Part shown: one piece after another, positions 49,897 through 58,872 of the stretch
Position numbering within the stretch: the first letter of the stretch is position 1
Layout of the letters: each line of letters opens with the position of its first letter
Program-made: the position numbers and the translations under genes
NCBI RefSeq assembly: GCF_017094465.1
Contig: NZ_CP064791.1
Span: 1,736,001-1,800,000 of the forward strand
Source: Halapricum desulfuricans
Lineage (GTDB): Archaea; Halobacteriota; Halobacteria; Halobacteriales; Haloarculaceae
Direction: 5' to 3'
DNA length: 64,000 bases
The notes under the pieces: generated by a model
Told to the model about the DNA's origin: nothing
The model's database searches: none
Seen by the model: the letters and a program-made list of their open reading frames with translations, nothing else

Positions 49897-50862
49897 ATGC
49901 ACGCGACTGCGAAGGCCCACCCGATCCAGGGGCTGGTCAAGTACCACGGGATGCGCGACAGTGAGCTTCGGTACCCGTATCACGACAGCATCAGCGTCTG
50001 TACGGCACCGAGCCACACGAAGACGACCGTCTCCTTCGAAGCGGAGGCGGAGACCTACGTCGTCGACGGCGAGACGGTGACCGGCCGCGGCGCCGAGCGG
50101 ATCCAGTCAGTCCTCGACCGCGTTCGCGAACTGGCCGACATCGACCGTCCGGCCCGCGTCGAGAGCGAGAACTCCTTCCCGACGAACGTCGGGTTCGGGT
50201 CGTCGTCGTCGGGCTTTGCCGCGCTCGCGATGGCCGCCGCCGACGCCGCCGGGCTCGATCTGACTCGCCCCGAGATCTCGACGATCGCCCGTCGCGGGTC
50301 GGCGTCGGCGGCCCGAGCGGTCACCGGCGGCTTCTCCGTTCTCTATTCAGGCAAAAACGACGAGGACTGCTACGCCGAGCGGATCGAGACCGACTTGGAC
50401 GAGCAGCTACACGTCGTCGCGGCGCTCGTCCCGACCTACAAGGAGACGGAAGCCGCTCACGCCGAAGCGACCGAGAGCCACATGTTCGACGCCCGGCTGG
50501 CCCAGATCCACGAACAGATGGACGAGATGCGCGACGCGCTCCGGGCTGGCGACTTCGGACGAGCCTTCGAGTTGGCCGAGCGTGACACCCTCTCGCTGGC
50601 GGCGACGACGATGACCGGCCCGTCGGCGTGGGTCTACTGGCAACCGCAGACGATCGAGATTTTCAACGCCGTCCGACAACTCCGGTCCGAGGGCGTCGAA
50701 GTGTACTTCTCCGGTGATACGGGCGCGAGCATCTACGTCAACACGACCGAACAACACGTCGAGAGAGTCCAGGAGACGATCTCGGAACTCGGCATCGAGA
50801 CGCGCCACTGGACGGTCGGCGGCCCCGCTGAAGTACTCGCCGACGAGCAAGCGCTGTTCTGA
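49897..50862 (+). CDS. mvaD: Phosphomevalonate decarboxylase
   Basis: A 321-residue GHMP-fold decarboxylase. HATAKAHPIQGLVKYHGMRD is the N-terminal block, SENSFPTNVGFGSSSSGFAALAMAA is the phosphate-binding loop, ARRGSASAARAVTGGFSVL is the SARS motif, and VYFSGDTGASIYV is the C-terminal GHMP motif. In haloarchaea this enzyme acts on phosphomevalonate to give isopentenyl phosphate, later phosphorylated by a separate kinase. That sets it apart from eukaryotic diphosphomevalonate decarboxylase, which it resembles. The ATG at 49897 is used. A short inverted repeat, GCCGT/ACGGC, lies upstream of GATAAG, a candidate TATA box. Confidence 0.93.
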   Translation: MHATAKAHPIQGLVKYHGMRDSELRYPYHDSISVCTAPSHTKTTVSFEAEAETYVVDGETVTGRGAERIQSVLDRVRELADIDRPARVESENSFPTNVGFGSSSSGFAALAMAAADAAGLDLTRPEISTIARRGSASAARAVTGGFSVLYSGKNDEDCYAERIETDLDEQLHVVAALVPTYKETEAAHAEATESHMFDARLAQIHEQMDEMRDALRAGDFGRAFELAERDTLSLAATTMTGPSAWVYWQPQTIEIFNAVRQLRSEGVEVYFSGDTGASIYVNTTEQHVERVQETISELGIETRHWTVGGPAEVLADEQALF

Positions 50863-51172
50863 GCGGTCGCTTGGGAGGAGTGCCCACGATATGAACCCGC
50901 ATACAGAAGTATCGCCAGCGGACCGGCAGGGACGGCAACCACAGTTCTCCCGTCCGGCGGTCTACCCGTATGACAGTGAGAAACAATGACCCCCTCGACC
51001 GGAATCCTTTAATAGCAGAAAACTGTAGAAGGAGGTACCAGAACGCTCCTGGCGTTCGGCAGCATCGTGCGACGCCCAACATGACAGGGAATCTCGTTAT
51101 CAGGCGCCAGCCGACTTCTAGCGGTGTCTCTGTCACAAACGGGAGCTGTATGGCATCGGAGGGTTTCAAACC
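50863..51172. other. Intergenic region before the coiled-coil gene
   Basis: This 310-base gap contains a candidate TATA box (CTTTAATAG, 51007-51015), which would give a 5' leader of about 130 bases. It also holds a perfect hairpin (GAACGC at 51041-51046, GCGTTC at 51052-51057) and CGGAGGG at 51156-51162, about ten bases before the next ATG. A 32-codon frame at 50891-50989 has GGGAGGAG before it, but its codon use is not clearly coding. I see no tRNA. Confidence 0.45.
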
Positions 51173-52063
51173 ATGGCAGACTCGATAGACGAATCCAAGA
51201 ACGTATCGGTAACAGACGAAGAACTCGAAACGAAGTCCAAAGGCGAGCTTATCAAGCTCGCTGGCAAACTTCGGGATCGACGCAACGACCTCAACCAGCT
51301 CGCTTCTGAGCGCGCGTCCGACCGCGACGATCTGAACGCGAAGACGCGCGAGAAAGTCGACGAAGCACAGGAGCACCGCGAGAAGCGCGACGAGCTCAAC
51401 GAGCAAGTGCAGGAACACAAAGAGAGCCGAAACGAGCTCAACGCGGAAGCAAACGAGCTGTTCGAGGAGGTCGAGCAGAAGAAAAACGAGCTCGAACTCG
51501 ACGAAGGCAAGAACATCGACCAACTCGAAGACGAGATCGAGGATCTCGAGTTCAAACAGCAGACAGAAGTCCTGGGTGCCGAAGAGGAGCGCGAGCTGAT
51601 CGAGAAGATCGAGCAGAAACGCGAGAAGCTCCAGGAACGCAAGGAGAAGCTCGAACAGACCGGCGACATCGACGAGCTCAAAGAGGAGGCCGAGGAGATC
51701 CGATCCGAGGCGTCCCGCCATCACCAAAAGGTCACGGAGCTGGCCGACGAGGCCCAGAAGCACCACAACAAGATGATCGAGGCCTATCGCGAGGCCGACG
51801 AGATCCGTGACGAGGCCGACGAGATGCACGAGAAATTCGTCGAGGCCCAGGAAGCGGCCGACCAGCACCACGAGGACTTCGTGCGCGTCCAGAAGCGTCT
51901 GCGCGAGCTAGACAAGAAGGAAGAAAAGGAAGAGCGCCAGGAGCGCGAGCAGAAACAGGAAGCCGCCCGCGAGGAGGCCGAGGAGATCTACCAGAAGTTC
52001 AAAGACGGCGAGACCCTCGAAACCGAGGATCTCATGAAGCTCCAGAAGACGGGGCTGCTGTAA
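51173..52063 (+). CDS. Long coiled-coil protein
   Basis: A 296-residue, highly charged protein. Residues 25-270 are almost entirely Glu/Lys/Arg/Leu heptad-like helix, including a His-rich stretch (RHHQKVTELADEAQKHHNK) and runs such as EEKEERQEREQKQEA. There is no signal, membrane segment or catalytic motif. The C-terminus EDLMKLQKTGLL is a conserved-looking cap. Homologues are sometimes labelled phosphoserine phosphatase, which this sequence does not support. It may be a structural or nucleic-acid-associated scaffold. CGGAGGG before the ATG is a plausible ribosome binding site. Confidence 0.85.
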   Translation: MADSIDESKNVSVTDEELETKSKGELIKLAGKLRDRRNDLNQLASERASDRDDLNAKTREKVDEAQEHREKRDELNEQVQEHKESRNELNAEANELFEEVEQKKNELELDEGKNIDQLEDEIEDLEFKQQTEVLGAEEERELIEKIEQKREKLQERKEKLEQTGDIDELKEEAEEIRSEASRHHQKVTELADEAQKHHNKMIEAYREADEIRDEADEMHEKFVEAQEAADQHHEDFVRVQKRLRELDKKEEKEERQEREQKQEAAREEAEEIYQKFKDGETLETEDLMKLQKTGLL

Positions 52064-52105
52064 TCGAGCGCTGTTCTGTCGTCGCTGTGAACGCGAAGTG
52101 TCGAA

Positions 52106-52118
52106 GGTTTTTATAGAT
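52106..52118 (+). promoter_or_regulatory. TATA box of the DUF373 gene
   Basis: GGTTTTTATAGAT lies about 26 bases before the GTG at 52138. The spacing fits a leaderless message starting at or near that GTG, which supports the start despite the lack of a ribosome binding site. Confidence 0.55.
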
Positions 52119-52137
52119 TCGCCGTCTGCTCTGTGCT

Positions 52138-53286
52138 GTGACAACGCTGGTCGTCAGTATCGATCGGGGTGGGGCAGTCACGGGCGGGATGGATGCCCCC
52201 ATCGTCGGATGGGACGCCGTCGAGTCGCTAGTGGCGGAGTTCGGCGTCAAAGACCCGGAGGACAGCCAGGTGAACTGCCTGCTGGAATCGCTCCGGGTCG
52301 CCCGCGATCTCGAAGACAGCGGCGAGGACGCGGTCGTCGCGATCCTCTCGGGCGTTGGCGATCCGGTCAGTATCGACCGGGCAGTCGCACGCCAGACCGA
52401 CCAGCTCCTCGCGGAACACGACCCCGATTCGGCCGTCGTCGTCGTCGACAGTGCGGAAGACGAGCGGCTGGTCCCGATCATCGAGAGTCGGATCACCGTC
52501 GACGCGGTCGATCGGGTCGTCGTCCGGCAGGCCCGCGATATCGAGTCGACGTACTACCTGCTCAAGCAGTTCCTCGGTGACGAGGAACTCCGGGAGACGG
52601 TGTTCGTGCCGGTCGGCGCGGCGCTGATCATCTTCCCGGTCCTGCTACTGGTCGGCAGCGTTGCCGTCGCATTCGGTGCGATAGCGGCCGTGTTCGGTGG
52701 GTTTCTCCTCTACAAGGGACTCGGAATCGACGAGTTCCTCGAAACCGCAACGGCACAGATCCAGCAGGCGCTGTATTCGGGGCAGGTCGCGATTGTCACG
52801 TACGTGGTGGCGGCCGGACTGGCGTTGATCGGCATCTTCGCCGGCGTGCTCGGGGTCTCGAATATCTCGACCGACGCCGAGCTCCTGATCGGTATGCGGT
52901 TCATCTACGACGCCATCCCCTGGGTGACCGGCGCGGCGCTGGCAGCCAGTACCGGTCGGCTCGTCGACGAGTTCATCCGCGACGAGAGAGTTCACAGCGC
53001 GTACCTGAATCTACCGTTCGGGGCGGTCGCTGTCGGACTGGTCGTCCGCGGGATCGCTGCGTACTTCCTGACGCGAAGCGAGACGGTGGCGCCGGTCACG
53101 GTCCCGGCGATCGAATTCGGACCGCTCAGAATCGCCGAGACCGCCCTGGATCCCGGCGTTGGACTCGGGCTCTACCTGACCGCCGGCGTGCTCGTGAGTC
53201 TGCTCGGCGTCCGGTTCGCGGCGTATCTGAACGCGACGACCGGCGACGAGGCAGACGCCGCGGGCGAGGGCAACTCGCCGGGCTAG
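52138..53286 (+). CDS. DUF373 membrane protein
   Basis: A 382-residue archaeal protein. The N-terminal 150 residues form a soluble alpha/beta domain (TLVVSIDRGG, AVVAILSGVGDPVSIDRAVARQ, ARDIESTYYLLKQFLGDEELR). The rest holds six or seven membrane helices, including VFVPVGAALIIFPVLLLVG and LYLTAGVLVSLLGV. This matches DUF373, for which no function is known. A GTG start at 52138 has a TATA box 26 bases upstream. The DUF371 gene follows 40 bases later. Confidence 0.9.
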   Translation: MTTLVVSIDRGGAVTGGMDAPIVGWDAVESLVAEFGVKDPEDSQVNCLLESLRVARDLEDSGEDAVVAILSGVGDPVSIDRAVARQTDQLLAEHDPDSAVVVVDSAEDERLVPIIESRITVDAVDRVVVRQARDIESTYYLLKQFLGDEELRETVFVPVGAALIIFPVLLLVGSVAVAFGAIAAVFGGFLLYKGLGIDEFLETATAQIQQALYSGQVAIVTYVVAAGLALIGIFAGVLGVSNISTDAELLIGMRFIYDAIPWVTGAALAASTGRLVDEFIRDERVHSAYLNLPFGAVAVGLVVRGIAAYFLTRSETVAPVTVPAIEFGPLRIAETALDPGVGLGLYLTAGVLVSLLGVRFAAYLNATTGDEADAAGEGNSPG

Positions 53287-53326
53287 AGGACAATCCCTAT
53301 GAATGCCGGGGCACCGACCCCGCCGT

Positions 53327-53740
53327 ATGGACGAAACGATCCACGCGACCGGCCACGAGAACGTCACTGCGACTCACGAGAGTACCTTCGAGTTAACCAG
53401 CGACGACTACCTCACGCCCGCTGGCGACTGTATCCTCGGGGTGGAGGCCGACCGAGTGCCGACCGATTTCGACGAGGCGTTCGTCGCCGCGTGTCAGTCC
53501 GCGGGCGCGACGATCACCGCCACACTCGAAGCCGGCGATCACACGGTGACCGTCACGGGTCGCGGGCACCCGGATCTGTCTTTCGAGAACGACCGCTCGA
53601 TGGTCGCCCGCACGAGCGAGTACGTCGACGACCGCACGATCATGATCGGAGCCGAGGCCGCCGCGTCGAATCTCGATCGCGGCTTGATCGAGGCGCTGTC
53701 GGCTGGTGCCGAGTTGACGCTGACGCTCTCGGTCGAGTGA
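53327..53740 (+). CDS. DUF371 protein
   Basis: A 137-residue soluble protein. It begins DETIHATGHENVTATHESTFEL and continues DDYLTPAGDCILGVEADRVP, the DUF371 signature. ITATLEAGDHTVTVTGRGHP and RTIMIGAEAAASNLDRGLI follow, giving a mostly beta fold with a closing helix. The single Cys lies in GDCILG. The family is archaeal and of unknown function. The ATG at 53327 is used. The endonuclease III gene starts 38 bases later in the same direction. Confidence 0.88.
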   Translation: MDETIHATGHENVTATHESTFELTSDDYLTPAGDCILGVEADRVPTDFDEAFVAACQSAGATITATLEAGDHTVTVTGRGHPDLSFENDRSMVARTSEYVDDRTIMIGAEAAASNLDRGLIEALSAGAELTLTLSVE

Positions 53741-53778
53741 CCGCGGCGTTTTTTCGATTCCGACCCGGAGTACTCCGT

Positions 53779-54579
53779 ATGTCCGACGACGAGCCAGCCG
53801 AAAACATCAGCGGCGGCGACGCGGGCGGCGGACAGGCCACGGTCTTCGAGACCGGGCAACCGGCGACCCGTGCCGAAGCCGTCGTCAATCGACTCGGGGA
53901 GTTGTACTGGCAGAAGACCTACGGCGGCCGGGACGCCTTCGAGTCGCTGGTCCGGACGATCCTCAGCCAGAACACCTCCGATACGGCCAGCCAGCCCGCC
54001 CACGACAGTCTGATGGAGCGGTACGGGTCTGGAGATCTGGTGGCGAGCCTGGCCGAGGCCGACCAGCAACGCCTCGCCGAGACGATCTCCTCGGCGGGGC
54101 TGTACAACCAGAAGTCCGAGCGGATCGTCACGATCGCCGGGCGAATCCGGGAGCAGTACGGGAGCGAAGCGGCCTTCGACGAGTTCGTCCGCGAGGGCGA
54201 CGCCGACGAGGTTCGCGATTCCCTGCTCGCGTACAACGGCGTCGGCCCCAAGACGGCGGATTGTGTCTTGCTGTTCTCGGGCGGGCAGGACGGCGTCTTT
54301 CCCGTCGATACCCACGTCCATCGGATCGCTCGCCGGATCGGACTGGCGCCGCCTGACGCCGACCACGAGACGGTCCGGGAACACCTGGAACGGGACGTGC
54401 CCGGCGAGAAATGTGGCTTCGGGCATACGGCGATGATCCAGTTTGGCCGGGAGTACTGCAGCGCACGCAAACCGGCGTGTCTGGACGACCCCGAGGCCTG
54501 CCCGATGGCCGATCTCTGCGATCAGGTCGGGGTCGACACGGTGGGCGAGGTCGTCGACCCGAGCGAAGCGGCAGACTGA
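53779..54579 (+). CDS. nth: Endonuclease III
   Basis: A 266-residue HhH-GPD glycosylase/AP lyase that removes oxidised pyrimidines. The helix-hairpin-helix YNGVGPKTADCVLLF holds catalytic Lys158, and Asp177 lies in FPVDTHVHRIARRIGL. A C-terminal iron-sulfur cluster is supported by Cys227, 234, 241 and 247. Their spacing (X6, X6, X5) differs from the usual C-X6-C-X2-C-X5-C by a four-residue insert. An extra N-terminus of about 30 residues (SGGDAGGGQATVFETG) is haloarchaeal. The ATG at 53779 is chosen. Confidence 0.93.
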   Translation: MSDDEPAENISGGDAGGGQATVFETGQPATRAEAVVNRLGELYWQKTYGGRDAFESLVRTILSQNTSDTASQPAHDSLMERYGSGDLVASLAEADQQRLAETISSAGLYNQKSERIVTIAGRIREQYGSEAAFDEFVREGDADEVRDSLLAYNGVGPKTADCVLLFSGGQDGVFPVDTHVHRIARRIGLAPPDADHETVREHLERDVPGEKCGFGHTAMIQFGREYCSARKPACLDDPEACPMADLCDQVGVDTVGEVVDPSEAAD

Positions 54580-54666
54580 GAGGGGGAGGTATGGTGGCGG
54601 TCGCATTTCGGGCCGGAAACGGTGAAAGTGGATTTTTATACACGCCGTCGTCTACACCCGACTACG

Positions 54667-55707
54667 ATGCGCGTAGACAGACGGTCGATTCTCGTCGGGT
54701 TCGCTGGTGCCGGTGCCGTCCTCGCGTTGTTGCTGTGGGTGATCGGTATCGACGGAGTCGTTTCCCATCTGAGCGAAGCGCGGCTCCCGGTCGTCGCGGT
54801 CCTATTCGGCCTCGTTCCGGTCTGGCTCACCGCCTGGGGGCTCTGTCTCCACACCGTCCTGCGTGCCCTCGGAACGCCAATGTCCCGAGTGCGTTCGGTC
54901 GTCGTGTTCGTCGCCGCGACCTTCGCCAACCAGGTCACGCCGTTCGGACAGGCGGGCGGCGAGCCGATCAGCGCGCTGTTGATCTCCGAGGCTGCCGGCA
55001 CCGAGTATGAGAACGGGCTGGCGGCCATCGCGAGCGTCGATACGCTGCACTTTTTCCCGTCAATCGGTCTGGCAGTCGTCGGGTTCGGCCTGTTCGCGCT
55101 GCGCGGGTTCGAGTTCGGTCGGAGCGTGCTCGTGGCCGGCGCCGCCGTCGCGGTACTCGTCGCCGGGGTCGCCAGCGCGCTGGCGCTCGGCTGGCGGTTC
55201 CGAGACTGGATCGAATCGATGGCCATTTCGCTTCTCACACCGGTCGCCCGGCGGGCGGGCCGTATACTGCCCCGAGTCAGCCCGCCGAGTCGGGACGGAA
55301 TCAGCGAGCGCGTGGACGGCTTTTTCGTCTCGATCGAACGCGTCGGCCGCAACCGGCGGCTGCTGGTGCTGGCCACGACGTTCTCGTTGGCGGGCTGGTT
55401 CACGCTGGCAGTCTGTCTCTGGGTTGCGCTCGCCGCGATCGGGTTCGTCGTCCCCTTCCCGGCGATGCTGGTCGTACTGCCCGTGGCGAGCATCGCGGGC
55501 GTCTTTCCGGTCCCGGGTGGTCTCGGCGGCGTCGAGGCGGCGTTCGTCGTCATGATCGTCTCCACCACCAGCGTCGCGACGACCGCCGCGACGGCGGCCG
55601 TCGTCATCTATCGGGGGGCGACCTACTGGCTTCCGATGCTGGTCGGTGGCGGTATCGCTGCCGTGCTCGTCGACGGTCGTCGTCGTGCTCCGAGCAGCGG
55701 ACAGTGA
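54667..55707 (+). CDS. Flippase-like membrane protein (LPG synthase TM / UPF0104)
   Basis: A 346-residue membrane protein of about eight helices. FANQVTPFGQAGGEPISALLI (about 93-113) and FPVPGGLGGVEAAFVVMI near the C-terminus are hallmarks of the lysylphosphatidylglycerol synthase transmembrane region (UPF0104), also found in putative lipid-linked sugar flippases. There is no soluble aminoacyltransferase domain. The gene lies 36 bases before a glycosyltransferase in the same direction, so a role in moving or priming lipid-linked sugars is plausible inference. The ATG at 54667 is used. Confidence 0.87.
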   Translation: MRVDRRSILVGFAGAGAVLALLLWVIGIDGVVSHLSEARLPVVAVLFGLVPVWLTAWGLCLHTVLRALGTPMSRVRSVVVFVAATFANQVTPFGQAGGEPISALLISEAAGTEYENGLAAIASVDTLHFFPSIGLAVVGFGLFALRGFEFGRSVLVAGAAVAVLVAGVASALALGWRFRDWIESMAISLLTPVARRAGRILPRVSPPSRDGISERVDGFFVSIERVGRNRRLLVLATTFSLAGWFTLAVCLWVALAAIGFVVPFPAMLVVLPVASIAGVFPVPGGLGGVEAAFVVMIVSTTSVATTAATAAVVIYRGATYWLPMLVGGGIAAVLVDGRRRAPSSGQ

Positions 55708-55743
55708 GCAACTTTTTTTGCGTTCCTTCGGGACCGTTGACGT

Positions 55744-57009
55744 ATGCCCTCCCTGAGTCGAGTCGTTCGTGGGTCCGTCGGCATCGCCCTCGTCGGGCTC
55801 GTCGTCTTCCCGGTGTTGGTGAGCGACGTCGCACGATTCGACACGTCCGTCTCGCCCCCTACTCTGCTTGAAACGCATGTGTTGCTCGGGGCTGCGCTCG
55901 CCGTCTTCGCAGGCTCGCTGCTGTTGTATCTGGTCTCGCTGCTCGGCGAGGATCCAAATGCGGTTGTCTACTCCGGTCGATCCGTCGAAGCGCTGGTACC
56001 CGTCTACGACGAACCCGACGTCCTGCATCGGTCCGTCGAGCGGCTGCTGGCCTCGTCGTACGAGAATCTGACCGTCACGGTGGTCTGTGAACCCGGCGAC
56101 CGCCCCTCGATCGAACGGGCTGCCGAACTGACAGCGGATCACGACTGTGCCCGATACATCGTCAACGGGCGTCCCGGATCGAAAGCAGGAGCACTCAACT
56201 ACGCTATCGAACGCAGCGATGCCGATGTCGTCGCGCTGTTCGACGCCGATCAGGAACCCCATCCGGATCTCATCGCTCACGGAATGGCCGCACTCAAAGA
56301 TCACGAGGTCGCTCGCGTCCGCAGTCTTCCGCGATCGGACGGTCTCTTGGAATCGATCGTCTACTACGAGTATCTGTTGCTCTTTTTCCTGCCGCAGAAA
56401 CTGGTTCGGACTCTGCTTGGGCTGGGGTTCGTCGGCACCCGGAGCGTGTTGATCGAGCGATCGGTGTTCGAGACGGTCGGTCTGTTCGACGAAGACGCGC
56501 TGACCGAGGATATGGACTTCACCCATCGGTGTCATCAGGCGAGTCTCTCGATCCGTGAGCTGTCCTATTACCCCTGTTTCGAGGAGTCAGCACACACGCT
56601 TCGGGACTGGTGGGGCCAGCGCGTCCGCTGGATGACTGGGCACGTCTCCGTCTGTCACGGCCACCTCCGGAGGTGGCGAAACGCGCTCGATACCGAGTTC
56701 GCAGGTTCGATGCTGACGCTGGTTGGCACGTTCACAGCCGGAGTCGGCCTGACAATGACGATCCCGATGCTCGTCGTGGCGGCCGCCGCCAACCCCGCTC
56801 TCATCACCGCGGAGGTGGGCGGGATGTACGCTGTTATGCTCGCGACCCGGGTGGTCGACAACCGCGTCGCGGACCTTGACGGGCTCGATCTCGGATGGCT
56901 ACTTATGCCCATCGTACTGACGGCGTTCGGATTCGTTATCGTCCGGGCCGTCGTCGGCTACGCCGTCGGCGAAGGCGTGAGATGGTATCAGGTCGACAAG
57001 CACAGCTGA
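55744..57009 (+). CDS. Family 2 membrane glycosyltransferase
   Basis: A 421-residue glycosyltransferase. Two N-terminal helices (about 8-28 and 45-68) are followed by a GT2 domain: VEALVPVYDEP, VVCEPGD, GSKAGALNYAIE, the DAD motif in VALFDADQEPHPD, ALTEDMDF as the base motif and WWGQRVRWMTGH as the QxxRW motif. Three or four helices close the protein. This is the layout of processive or dolichol-linked synthases such as cellulose and hyaluronan synthase relatives. The donor and acceptor are unknown. It is likely coexpressed with the flippase-like gene upstream. Confidence 0.9.
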   Translation: MPSLSRVVRGSVGIALVGLVVFPVLVSDVARFDTSVSPPTLLETHVLLGAALAVFAGSLLLYLVSLLGEDPNAVVYSGRSVEALVPVYDEPDVLHRSVERLLASSYENLTVTVVCEPGDRPSIERAAELTADHDCARYIVNGRPGSKAGALNYAIERSDADVVALFDADQEPHPDLIAHGMAALKDHEVARVRSLPRSDGLLESIVYYEYLLLFFLPQKLVRTLLGLGFVGTRSVLIERSVFETVGLFDEDALTEDMDFTHRCHQASLSIRELSYYPCFEESAHTLRDWWGQRVRWMTGHVSVCHGHLRRWRNALDTEFAGSMLTLVGTFTAGVGLTMTIPMLVVAAAANPALITAEVGGMYAVMLATRVVDNRVADLDGLDLGWLLMPIVLTAFGFVIVRAVVGYAVGEGVRWYQVDKHS

Positions 57010-57279
57010 GTCGGTCGGGGCACCCAGTTCACAGCCGGGCCGGACGACGCGTCCCCCCACTCGACCGGAATCCGCCGTTCCCGCGTTTCCGCGCGATCGA
57101 GCAGCCGTTCGATCCGCTCGTCCATCGAAGGGGCGCGTCGGAAGGAGACGCGTCAGGACCCCGTCTTTGTCGCCCTGAACGTACAGCGCCGCAAGCAGCC
57201 CGCGTTCGGCGCCCCCAGAGGGGCGACAGCGACACGCGGATGATCGATCCCCAGCGACGAGCGGAGCCGGCCGGCTCAT
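56988..57279 (-). pseudogene. Possible frameshifted small gene
   Basis: On the minus strand a frame from ATG at 57277-57279 reads ACRCRPSGGAERGLLAALYV and continues to about 57125 with good third-position G/C, then loses that bias. From there a second frame, starting ATG at 57123-57125, has 82 percent G/C-ending codons over 45 residues (MDERIERLLDRAETRERRIP at its start) and ends at a TGA overlapping the glycosyltransferase tail. A single indel near 57125 would join them into one protein of about 95 residues. I recognise no family. A separate real 45-residue gene, or chance, are alternatives. Confidence 0.33.
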
Positions 57280-57324
57280 ACGCGTATCAACGGACGGACA
57301 GCGTTCACTTTTCGCGACTCCCGG

Positions 57325-58251
57325 CTACCTCGACAACGGGGTCGCCCGACGCCAGCGTTCGACCTCGCGTGCCAGTTCCCGTCGTTTCAGGAGGGCGAAG
57401 CCGCCGAATATCAGCAGGAAGCCGACGCCGGTCGCGGCGTCGATGACTTCCCCGAGAAACGCGAATCCGACGACCGCCGCCACGACGGGGGCAAGGTAGG
57501 AGACGAGGTTGATCTCGACGGGGCCGAGCTTTTCGAGCAGATCGAAATAGACGAGAAAGCCGACAGCGCTGGCGACGATCGAGAGATAGCCCAGGGCGAC
57601 GACTGCCCGCGGCGTCCAGTCGATCGCCGCGATGGACTCGCCGGGCAGCGCCAGCGCAAGCAGGTGCATCAGGAGGGCCCCGCCGACCATCGACCACGCC
57701 TCGAGGGTCTCGATGGGGAGTCCGGCGTCGAGCCAGCGAGTGAGGACACTCCCGAACGCGAACGACAGCGCGGCGCCGAAGATCAGCCCCACGGAAACCG
57801 TATCACGGGTGAACAGGTTCGCCGGATCGGGGCGGACGAGTACGATCACACCAGCCAGCCCGAGCAGGAGTCCCGCGATGCCGACCGTCGTCAGCCGTTG
57901 TTCGGGCAGCAGCAAGCGAGCGAATCCGGTCGTGAGGACGGGCGAGAGGCTCACCACGACGGCGGCCGCGGCACTGGTCGTGCCCTGTTCGCCGACGAAC
58001 AACAGGGCATGATAGCCCGCGATCAGAAAGACCGATCCGACCGCGACGGCGGCCAGCTCGCGACGCCCCGTCGGATACCATCGGTCGACAGCCACGGCCG
58101 CGTAGCCGAGGACGAGCACGCCCGCGACGTCGTATCGGATCGCAGCGAACAGCACGGGCGGGATGTCAGCCAGCCCGGCCTTGATCGCGACGAAGGCGCT
58201 GCCCCAGAAGACGGCCAGCGCGACGAACAAAAGGACGTTCCGGTAGCGCAC
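57325..58251 (-). CDS. DMT-superfamily (EamA) permease
   Basis: A 308-residue ten-helix membrane protein of two EamA repeats. FWGSAFVAIKAGLADIPPVLFAAIRYD opens repeat one, and FAFGSVLTRWL with FLVYFDLLEKLGPVEINLVSYLAPV lies in repeat two. It is clearly related to the other DMT permease at 16.3-17.3 kb. The C-terminal tail is basic (REVERWRRATPLSR). The start is a GTG at 58249-58251, two bases after the stop of the upstream CBS gene, so the two are translationally linked. The substrate is unknown; the CBS protein could regulate the transporter. Confidence 0.87.
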   Translation of the reverse strand: MRYRNVLLFVALAVFWGSAFVAIKAGLADIPPVLFAAIRYDVAGVLVLGYAAVAVDRWYPTGRRELAAVAVGSVFLIAGYHALLFVGEQGTTSAAAAVVVSLSPVLTTGFARLLLPEQRLTTVGIAGLLLGLAGVIVLVRPDPANLFTRDTVSVGLIFGAALSFAFGSVLTRWLDAGLPIETLEAWSMVGGALLMHLLALALPGESIAAIDWTPRAVVALGYLSIVASAVGFLVYFDLLEKLGPVEINLVSYLAPVVAAVVGFAFLGEVIDAATGVGFLLIFGGFALLKRRELAREVERWRRATPLSR

Positions 58252-58253
58252 GT

Positions 58254-58748
58254 CTAGACCGAGACACCCCGTTCGCTGAGCGTTCGGAGCACGTCCTCGC
58301 GGGAGATGATCCCGACAAGCTGGTCGTCCTCGACGACCGGCAGTCGGTTGATGTCCCGGTCGGGATCGGCCAGGTGATCGATGACAGATTCGACGCTGTC
58401 CTCCGGCGAGACAGTCACGACATCGGTTATCATCACGTCGCGGATCGGTTTGCCGGCGTTTTTGACGAGGTCGACGCCGACGTCGAGGTCGCTCCAGGAG
58501 AGATCAACGCTGTAGGTCAGCGTCTCGACGAACGGCGGGAAACCGACCGGGATCCACAGCCGTCGGTTCGACGGCTGGAAGAGATCGACCAGATCCGTTT
58601 CCGTGACGATACCGACGACCGCCCCGTCTTCGACGACCGGAAAGCCGCTGAAGTCCGCTTTCGCGAGGCGAGTCAGTACGTCGCTCACGTCGTCGTCGGG
58701 CGTGACCGTTTCGACCGGACTGGTCATGATCTCGCGGGCAGTGACCAT
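58254..58748 (-). CDS. CBS-domain protein
   Basis: A 164-residue protein made of two CBS domains: MTSPVETVTPDDDVSDVLTRLAK with FSGFPVVEDGAVVGIVTETDL, and MITDVVTVSPEDSVESVIDHLAD with NRLPVVEDDQLVGIISREDVL. A linker of about 35 residues with WIPVGFPPFVETLTYSVDLSW lies between. Pairs of this kind bind AMP, ATP or S-adenosylmethionine. The next gene, two bases on, is the DMT permease, suggesting nucleotide-linked control of transport, which is inference. The ATG is at 58746-58748. Confidence 0.89.
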   Translation of the reverse strand: MVTAREIMTSPVETVTPDDDVSDVLTRLAKADFSGFPVVEDGAVVGIVTETDLVDLFQPSNRRLWIPVGFPPFVETLTYSVDLSWSDLDVGVDLVKNAGKPIRDVMITDVVTVSPEDSVESVIDHLADPDRDINRLPVVEDDQLVGIISREDVLRTLSERGVSV

Positions 58749-58872
58749 ACGCGGGACAACGGCCGGCCGGGCCGTATGCGTTCCGGTGATGCCTGTCCGA
58801 CCCGGTGATGATCGACGTACCGTCGCCGTGTCGGAGCCACAGTTTTACGTAACTGGACCACGAACTGCTGAT

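Noticed and set aside
50891-50989. A 32-codon frame after mvaD with GGGAGGAG ten bases upstream
   Set aside because: Only about 56 percent of its codons end in G or C, unlike real genes here, and no motif is seen. It remains possible but is not supported.
51173-52063. Phosphoserine phosphatase label used for homologues of this coiled-coil protein
   Set aside because: There is no DxDxT motif or other HAD signature; the protein is almost entirely charged helix.
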